Of a DNA stretch of 12,053 nucleotides, positions 6,718 through 12,053 are shown one piece after another. Both the position numbers and the translations under genes were made by a program. The DNA comes from Pseudomonas sp. (GTDB lineage Bacteria > Pseudomonadota > Gammaproteobacteria > Pseudomonadales > Pseudomonadaceae), in contig DNMQ01000237.1 of the NCBI GenBank assembly GCA_003488145.1, positions 1-12,053 of the forward strand. The letters are read 5' to 3'. Position 1 is the first letter of the stretch; each line of letters begins with the position of its first letter. The notes under the pieces are model-generated. The model was not told the origin of the DNA. It made no database searches and saw only the letters and a program-made list of their open reading frames with translations.

Positions 6718-7407
6718 ATGTCAAAAAATCATCCGATCGAACTTGAGTTCTCGCGCAAATACGACCAGGAGCATGCAGTGCAGTACCTGCACAAGCACCA
6801 TGATGGTCTGGCCCGCAGGCTCTCCCACTGGCGTGATGAACAGCTGGCCCGGCGGGCACTTCAGCAAGCCGACGAGCCAGCTCTGGTACTTGATCTACCC
6901 TGCGGTGCGGGGCGCTTCTGGCCCCTGCTGGCGGAGCATCCCAATCGGGTGATACTCGCGGCCGACAACTCGGCGCACATGCTAGCCACTGCGCAAGCGG
7001 CGCAGCCCGCCGGTATCGTCGCGCGGGTCAAAACCTTCCAGACATCGGCCTTCCAGATTGATCTGGGCCCCAATGCGGTCGATTGCATCTTCTGTATCCG
7101 TCTGCTCCACCACATCGCCGAAGCGGATCACCGCCTGGCCATACTCCGCGAGTTCCATCGTGTCACGCGGGATACGGTCATCGTCTCGCTTTGGGTAGAT
7201 GGCAACTACAAAGCCTGGAAGCGCAAGCTCCTGGAGGCCAAGCGTGTCAGGCAGGGCCGGGCTGCGGACAATCAGAACCGGTTTGTCGTGCCGCGCCATG
7301 TGATCGAAGCGGAGTTCCGTAGCGCCGGGTTCAAGATCATCGGTCAGCAGGACTTCTTGCCGGGCTATGCCATGTGGCGCGTCTATACGTTGCGCAAGGA
7401 AGCCTGA
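6718..7407 (+). CDS. warA: SAM-dependent methyltransferase WarA
   Basis: Class I SAM-dependent methyltransferase of 229 residues. Motif I is VLDLPCGAGRF (57-67), the acidic ribose-binding residue is Asp83 in LAADNS, and the post-motif strand is VDCIFCIRLLHH (121-132), typical of the Methyltransf_11 fold. In Pseudomonas, the gene just after colS encodes WarA, reported to act together with the adjacent LPS kinase in envelope modification. Its exact substrate is not settled to my knowledge. A GTG further upstream (6685) keeps the frame open, but ATG 6718 has GGAAG (6706-6710) at good spacing and gives the expected N-terminus. It overlaps inaA by one base (TGATG), implying coupled translation. 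Confidence 0.82.
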   Translation: MSKNHPIELEFSRKYDQEHAVQYLHKHHDGLARRLSHWRDEQLARRALQQADEPALVLDLPCGAGRFWPLLAEHPNRVILAADNSAHMLATAQAAQPAGIVARVKTFQTSAFQIDLGPNAVDCIFCIRLLHHIAEADHRLAILREFHRVTRDTVIVSLWVDGNYKAWKRKLLEAKRVRQGRAADNQNRFVVPRHVIEAEFRSAGFKIIGQQDFLPGYAMWRVYTLRKEA

Positions 7408-8123
7408 TGATGGGCGCTTTGATGGAGCTGCAGGCGTCGCCGGGTGGTGATATGCGCTTCGAGCGCTGGTGGAATAGCGAGGGCGAGTGGGTCGAGCCGC
7501 CCAACCAGCGCCGCGGTGGCCAGAGCGGTGTGCAACGCCTGGTGTCGAGCGATCCCGACCAGCCCATCCTTTACTGCAAGCGCCAGGTCGGCCACCTCTA
7601 CCGCTCGCTGCGGTACCCGTTCGGACGTCCGACCGCGTTACGCGAGCGGCAGGCTTTACTTGCGCTTGAGCGGTTGGGAATTCGCGTCCCGAGTCTCATT
7701 TACTGTGCCGCGCAAAAAGAAGCGGGCCAATGGCAGGCGCTGCTGGTCACCGAGGCGCTGGAAGGCTTTATCAGCCTGCAGGAATGGTACGCGTCCAATG
7801 GCCCGCACCGACATGACGGCGCGCTGAACGACAAGATCCTCAAGCAACTGGCCTTCACCCTGGCACGCCTGCACCTGGCCGGCTGGCAGCACGGGTGCTG
7901 CTATCCAAAGCACATCTTCGTCAAGGTATCTAAGCGGGACGCCGAGACCGAGGTGGTGATTGCCTTGCTTGACCTAGAAAAGAGCCGACGGCGCTGGCGG
8001 ACCTCCGCAGCCTCCCGGCACGACCTGCGCCAGCTGCTCCGTCATCGCGAGCATATGCCGCTGGAAGATTGGGTGCTCTTTCAGCAGGCCTATCTACAGG
8101 CGCTCGGGACGCGTGCGGCATGA
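7407..8123 (+). CDS. inaA: InaA/Kdo-kinase-like lipopolysaccharide kinase family protein
   Basis: A 238-residue cytoplasmic protein of the kinase-like LPS core family (WaaP/InaA/KdkA type), which phosphorylates LPS core sugars. Recognisable kinase landmarks are Lys59 in ILYCKRQ, Glu80 in ALRERQAL (helix C), HGCCYPKHIF at 162-171 as the catalytic loop, and Asp189 in LLDLEKSR in the place of the DFG Asp. The catalytic loop lacks the usual HGD: Cys164 stands where Asp is expected. Start chosen at 7407, which overlaps the warA stop and has AAGGA (7396-7400) six bases upstream; Met codons at 7410 and 7422 are alternatives. The stop overlaps dgkA (ATGA). The position after warA matches the order in other pseudomonads. 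The precise sugar acceptor is unknown. Confidence 0.8.
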   Translation: MMGALMELQASPGGDMRFERWWNSEGEWVEPPNQRRGGQSGVQRLVSSDPDQPILYCKRQVGHLYRSLRYPFGRPTALRERQALLALERLGIRVPSLIYCAAQKEAGQWQALLVTEALEGFISLQEWYASNGPHRHDGALNDKILKQLAFTLARLHLAGWQHGCCYPKHIFVKVSKRDAETEVVIALLDLEKSRRRWRTSAASRHDLRQLLRHREHMPLEDWVLFQQAYLQALGTRAA

Positions 8124-8512
8124 GCGAGCTAAACGATTGCCCAACCGACGCACAGGCTTTGAAGGGGCGTTCGGGCCTGCGCCGGATCATCGATGCGACA
8201 GGCTATTCGCTGGCCGGACTCGGGGCCGCTTATCATGGGGAAGCGGCTTTCCGTCAGCTGCTGCTGCTGAACCTCGTTCTGATCCCCATCGCCTGCCTGC
8301 TCGATGTGAGCAGAACCGAGCGGGCCGTGATGATCCTGGTGGCTCTCCTGGCGCTGATCGTGGAGCTGCTCAACTCAGCGATTGAGGCGGCCATCGACCG
8401 GATATCTCTGGCTATCCATCCGCTTTCAAAGCAAGCCAAGGACATGGGTAGTGCCGCCCAGTTCCTCGCCCTGATTCTGATTGCGGTTGTCTGGGGACTG
8501 ATTCTGCTATGA
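8120..8512 (+). CDS. dgkA: Diacylglycerol kinase DgkA
   Basis: Small prokaryotic diacylglycerol kinase, 130 residues (E. coli 122), which converts diacylglycerol to phosphatidic acid with ATP at the inner membrane. After an amphipathic N-terminus come three membrane helices (about 46-62, 69-86, 112-129). Active-site residues are present: Glu41 in GEAAFRQ, the block VELLNSAIEAAIDR with Glu82, Asn85 and Glu89 (matching Glu69, Asn72, Glu76 of E. coli), and KDMGSAAQ with Asp108. The gene overlaps both neighbours by ATGA junctions, so it is fully embedded in the operon. The context suggests recycling of diacylglycerol left by LtaS/EptA-like headgroup transferases, as proposed for DgkA with OpgB and EptA elsewhere. 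Confidence 0.93.
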   Translation: MSELNDCPTDAQALKGRSGLRRIIDATGYSLAGLGAAYHGEAAFRQLLLLNLVLIPIACLLDVSRTERAVMILVALLALIVELLNSAIEAAIDRISLAIHPLSKQAKDMGSAAQFLALILIAVVWGLILL

Positions 8513-9393
8513 CTCGGCCTTGGATAGCGCACGTTCTAAAGGCCAACCATTGGCCGCTGCTCAATGCCCTAAAAACCATTGCCTGCGGGCTTGCCGTTTC
8601 GACATTGGCGCTGGCACTGCCTGCATGGCGTCACCTGGCGCCGGTAAGCGCCACATCCGGCTGGGGTTACCGGGTCTACTACGACGGTATCGAGAGGGTC
8701 AGCGCCCTGGCCAAGGATGACCGAAGCAACCTCTATGTGACGCAGGAGTACCGAAACGGAGACGGGACGCTGTTGAAGCTGCCTGCCAATGGAAGCGTTT
8801 CTCAGGTGATGCAAGGGTTGTCCAAACCGGACGGGTTACTGGCTTATCGAGGCGGGATCGCCATCAGCCAGGAAGGTGGGAATTTACCGGTCCTGTGGAT
8901 GCACGCAGACAAAACCACCAGCCTGCTGATCGGCCAAGGCGTGGAGCAGCTCGCCAGCGATGGTCGTTATCTCTATGCCATCGAGGATCAGGCCAGCGGT
9001 CGGCTGCTGCGCTTCGACCCCCAGAACGGCAAAACCGTTGTCTTGCGTGACGGATTAAACGAAGCGGAGGCGATCACCGCCTGTCCCGATGGGCGGCTTT
9101 TCTATGCCGAGAAAACACGCGGCTGGGTCAAGCGTCTGAACGAGGACGGCGTGGACGAGACCGTTTGGTCCGGGTTAAACGAACCCGGCTATCTGCTCTG
9201 TACCGAAGAGGGACTCTGGGCCAGCGAGGACGCCACCCACATGGCACGTCTGCTTTTGCTGGATAACACCGGCACCGAGCATGTCGTCCTCGGCCATCTG
9301 CGCTCTCCACAAACGCTGCTACGTGTCGCACCGCGCCATTATCTGCTCGCCGAGCAAGGCCGCGATCGCATCCTCGAACTGAATCGCTCCTAA
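8509..9393 (+). CDS. Exported or membrane-anchored six-bladed beta-propeller protein
   Basis: I do not recognise a named family. The 294-residue product has an N-terminal hydrophobic segment (about 22-41) that could be an uncleaved anchor or signal peptide, then a repeated pattern of about 40-50 residues. Related strands recur: LYVTQEY..TLLKL, IAISQEGG, LYAIEDQASGRLLRFD, LFYAEKTRGWVKRL, LWASEDATHMARLLLLD and YLLAEQGRDRILEL. This spacing fits a six-bladed NHL/SMP-30-like propeller. Such folds can be lactonases, phosphodiesterases or binding scaffolds; I see no clear metal-ligand set that would prove a lactonase. It overlaps dgkA by ATGA and is 10 bases from the next transferase gene, so it probably works with that enzyme in the periplasm, for example as a partner or substrate-binding factor. 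That role is inference. Confidence 0.7.
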   Translation: MTRPWIAHVLKANHWPLLNALKTIACGLAVSTLALALPAWRHLAPVSATSGWGYRVYYDGIERVSALAKDDRSNLYVTQEYRNGDGTLLKLPANGSVSQVMQGLSKPDGLLAYRGGIAISQEGGNLPVLWMHADKTTSLLIGQGVEQLASDGRYLYAIEDQASGRLLRFDPQNGKTVVLRDGLNEAEAITACPDGRLFYAEKTRGWVKRLNEDGVDETVWSGLNEPGYLLCTEEGLWASEDATHMARLLLLDNTGTEHVVLGHLRSPQTLLRVAPRHYLLAEQGRDRILELNRS

Positions 9394-9403
9394 AGGTCTT
9401 CCC

Positions 9404-10397
9404 ATGAATTCAAACCAGCCCTCGGGTCGTGTGGCTGCGCGTGGAACATCGCCAGGCACTCTTGAACACCTCGGTTTCATTCTGACGAGCGCAATCGTCC
9501 TTCTTCTTCTTTTCTCACTGCTGCGACTCGGGCTGCTGGTCTATAACCACGAACTGATCGGCGACACGCCTGCGGCCAGCTTTGTCGAGGCGTTTTTCAA
9601 TGGCTTGCGCTTCGACCTGCGCGTCGTTGTGTTCATCTGTGCTCCGCTGATCCTGGCGTTATTCAGCACGCGACTAGTGGCTGCGCGCCGCTGGCAACGC
9701 TACTGGCTGAACTTCGCAGCGGGCCTGGCGATATTTCTCGGCATGGTCGAGCTGAACTTCTACCAGGAATTCCACCAGCGCCTCAACGGGCTGGTTTTCC
9801 AGTACATCCAGGAAGATCCGGCAACCGTGCTGAGCATGCTCTGGCATGGATTTCCGGTGGTCCGTCTGCTGCTGGCCTGGGCGGTACTGAGCGGGGCAGT
9901 ATTCGCAATCTTTGCCTGGCTGGATAGGCGCTGGAAGTCGGCCGGCCGCCAACCGAACGGGCAGCGCAGCGGCCGATCCGTGCGTTCGTGGCCTGTCCGA
10001 GGTGTGGCATTGCTGCTCTGCGTGCTGGTTTCCGTCGTCGCCGCACGCGGCACCCTTCGCCAGGGCCCGCCCCTGCGCTGGGGCGATGCGTTTACGACCG
10101 AATCGATGTTCGCGAACCAGCTTGGCCTGAATGGCATGCTGAGCCTGTATGCCGCCGGGAAAAGCCGTCTCTCCGCCGAACGGGACAACATCTGGAAGCC
10201 TTCGATGCCGTCCGACCAGGCCGTCGCCATCACCCGCGATCTGCTGCTGGGCCCGAATGATCGCCTGGTCGACTCGGAGACGGCGGCCATTCGCCGAGAC
10301 TATCAGGCACCTGCCGATACCCGGTTGCCGATTCAAAACGTGGTGGTGATCCTGATGGAAAGCTTTGCCGGCCATTTTGTCGGGGCGCTCGACGCGA
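9404..10397 (+). pseudogene. LtaS-like transferase gene, truncated in its catalytic domain
   Basis: The N-terminal half of a second LtaS/OpgB-like headgroup transferase. About five membrane helices lie within residues 25-215 (for example 25-47, 72-90, 102-118, 152-172, 200-214). The periplasmic domain then opens with the family sequence NVVVILMESFAGHFVGAL, whose Glu319 is the first metal ligand. Around residues 329-332 the similarity stops: a rare ATA codon and an unrelated Cys-rich stretch follow, and the frame runs on to a chance stop at 10768. The nucleophile Thr, the substrate His and the Asp-His metal pair are all missing, so the product cannot be a working transferase. The start has AAAGG upstream and is 10 bases after the propeller gene. 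The lost 3' part may lie on the far side of the inserted element, outside this window. Confidence 0.8.
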
Positions 10398-12053
10398 CAA
10401 TACCCTGTGACTCGATATACGGAGCGTCCCATGTATTGGTTCAGCAAGAGAGGGGGGAATATTTGCTCAACTCTTATTCGAGTCATTGCAAATGCCATCA
10501 GTGCGAAGCTTTAGATACGGGTTGTTGGGCGGCACCACATCGAATAGGTGCTGCGGTTCTGCCAGCAGATAACCGTGTAATCGCCTTGACCTGCGTGGTC
10601 CCGTTACCTCGCATGCCCAGATGTTCAGGCCGTTGGCCTGCTTGCGGTGGAGTTGCAGCTTTTCGAAGCGCTTTTGCACCCACTGCCAACCTGCAACCTT
10701 ATCCTGCTTGGCGAGCGCGGCTGTATGCGGGTGCTCCTGTGCGTAGCGCTGAAACACACCTGGGCTAACCAGGAATGCCGTATCGGCCACGGTATGCACC
10801 AGAGCCTTGGCGTCGTTGATGATGAGTTTGCGGCTCTGTACGCGCTGCTGCAGCCAAGCCATGAAGTGCTCGCCGGAAGGTGGCTCCCTTGAGATCCCGC
10901 TGTTCTCGGTGGACTGAAGTACAGCGGCAGGCGCCAGCATTGCATCGTTTGCCAAGGAAGGTGCGAGCGGGTCATCGATTCTCGATACTGCGGGCGGTTC
11001 AGCCTCCGGCCTCTGCGAGGGCGGTTCGGTATCTGAAGTACCGAGCAATGCCAGCAGGGCGTCGACGCTATCGGCAGCGGGTGCAGCAGAGGGCGCAGGT
11101 GCGGCGTCCGCCACGGGTGGGGTTTCACCGCTATCGATGGATGATTCTGTGGTCGCATCGTTGGGCTCTAGCTCAATCTCGACGCTGCCAGTGAACGGCT
11201 CCGGCCGATCATCTTCCTTCCAGATCAGAGTCGGCGCCAATCGCAGAAGTGTGAACGTGTGCGCCCAACCCACGTCGCTCCTGACCGTCGCTCTCCAGAT
11301 CGCCTTGCCTTCAGTGGTGGGCTGGAGCATGCCGTGATCCTGCAGCACGTTGAACACGGCAGTGTTGTTCGCAGGGATACCTTCGATGCCCTGTGCCAGC
11401 AAGTGCGCGCGCAACTTGTCCGAAACAGTCTTGCTGACCAACCATAGAGAATCCTGAGTCAACCAGCCGTCCGACGCCTGGGGTTGGTTGAGTTTCAGCT
11501 CCTCCTTTAGCAGGTAGCGCAGGCCATCGAGTAGCTTGCGCTGCAGCGCTTGCTTCGGTGCTGCCATAGCCCGTGCAGGATCGCCGCCCAGCGCTTGGGC
11601 AACTGAGGCACGGTCTGCCTGAATGACCAGTTCGCCGAGGACACCAGCGTGTTCGTACTGGCCGGCCAGGACGTACAACAGTGCGGACCAGAGTGGAGGG
11701 AAGGTGCTGAGCCAGTCGAGAGTCTCGCCATCGAGCACCTGTCGATACAGCAAGCTCGTTGCCGCGCTGTGTAGGCGGTATTCGCGATTCGGTCGGTAGC
11801 GGAATCGGTAGGGGCGGGCTAGCGGGCCGTGCCAGGGGTGCCAACTGCTGCCGTCGGCATGTTCGACGTGCAGATCGACAGCGATCTTGCCGATGTCATG
11901 CAGCAGCGCGGCGTAGGCTATGGCGGCGGTCCAGGCTTTCGCCTGCACGACCTGGTCCTAGGGTGTGGCGCCACTGGGTAGGAGGTACGACTGCCGCAGT
12001 TTGAGCGCAGTCGCGAAGATTTCGATGCCGTGGTCCAGCTTCTGACCTTGATG
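10398..12053. mobile_element. End of an integrative conjugative element or a fragment of one
   Basis: From about 10392-10400 onward the sequence is unrelated to the interrupted transferase gene, and its only clear gene is a MobH/TraI-type conjugative relaxase. The element runs off the window. In ICEs of the PFGI-1/PFL_4751 type the relaxase lies near one end, but an integrase gene and a tRNA-derived att site normally follow; neither is here. So this is either an unusual insertion, an end trimmed by deletion, or a rearrangement. The exact boundary cannot be fixed from one side. Confidence 0.6.
10467..12053 (-). pseudogene. MobH/TraI-type ICE relaxase, interrupted by an in-frame amber codon
   Basis: Relaxases of this type nick the transfer origin to start conjugation. 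The recognisable order is HQGQKLDHGIEIF near the window edge, LRQSYLLPSGATP, then AYAALLHDIGKIAVD (HD-domain core), HPWHGPLARPYRFRYRPNREYRLHSAA, an Ala/Pro-rich linker, and a C-terminal domain (EHFMAWLQQRVQSRKLIIND through GYLLAEP) typical of the TraI_2 C-terminal region. Between GATP and DQVVQAKAW lies a TAG codon (plus-strand 11958-11960). The frame is the same on both sides, so a single base change (for example from GAG) explains it. A GTG restart at 11948 would give 493 residues lacking the N-terminal His motif. The 5' end lies beyond the window. The stop at 10467-10469 is about 70 bases from the element boundary. Confidence 0.8.

Noticed and set aside
10471..10490. TATTCGAGTCA as a tRNA 3' end (T-arm) att site
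   Set aside because: Only a few bases resemble a T-arm; no acceptor stem or CCA-side sequence is present, and the bases lie in the relaxase C-terminal codons.
9674..10498. 274-codon minus-strand frame opposite the truncated transferase gene
   Set aside because: It overlaps well-supported membrane helices on the other strand and crosses the element junction, so it cannot be an old conserved gene.
10398..10768. C-terminal extension of the truncated transferase as a real fusion protein
   Set aside because: The added residues come from the antisense of the relaxase 3' region and show no domain; the stop at 10768 is simply the next one in frame.
1..12053. CRISPR array, tRNA or rRNA genes
   Set aside because: No regularly spaced repeats, cloverleaf or rRNA sequence was seen on either strand.

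Overview
The window looks like high-GC Pseudomonadaceae chromosome, most plausibly a Pseudomonas or Stutzerimonas species. The main reason is a colR-colS-warA-inaA cluster, a gene order I know from pseudomonads, with diacylglycerol kinase downstream. The genus call comes from protein recognition and gene order, not from a database search.

Layout. Positions 1-351 hold a yybP-ykoY (Mn2+) riboswitch leading into mntP (352-912), a manganese exporter. Positions 913-1342 carry no gene I can support. Next is a small lipoprotein (1343-1717) with a rho-independent terminator. On the minus strand follow a PAP2 phosphatase (1821-2573) and an LtaS-like sulfatase-fold headgroup transferase (2624-4579), probably one transcription unit. 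Divergent from these, on the plus strand, runs a tight row of seven genes: colR, colS, warA (methyltransferase), inaA (LPS-kinase-like), dgkA, a secreted or anchored beta-propeller protein, and a second LtaS-like gene starting at 9404. Most junctions overlap by 1-11 bases. The only real gap is colS-warA, which holds its own candidate promoter.

The second LtaS-like gene is broken at about 10392-10400, just after its first metal-binding Glu and before the nucleophile Thr. Beyond the break is the 3' part of a MobH/TraI-type relaxase on the minus strand, of the kind found in integrative conjugative elements (ICEs). That relaxase is itself interrupted by an in-frame amber codon at 11958-11960, and recognisable family sequence continues on both sides of it.

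How the parts fit. ColRS is a metal-responsive two-component system that controls envelope and LPS modification in pseudomonads. Two near-identical 18-base sites (16 of 18 bases equal) lie upstream of the minus-strand transferase gene and upstream of warA. In each case the gap to a possible -10 is 22 bp. They are good candidates for ColR boxes and would make the whole block one ColRS-controlled regulon. LtaS/EptA-type enzymes that take headgroups from phospholipids leave diacylglycerol, which DgkA turns back into phosphatidic acid. Finding two such transferases, a PAP2 phosphatase, an LPS-kinase-like protein and DgkA around one metal sensor suggests a self-contained module for envelope modification plus lipid recycling.
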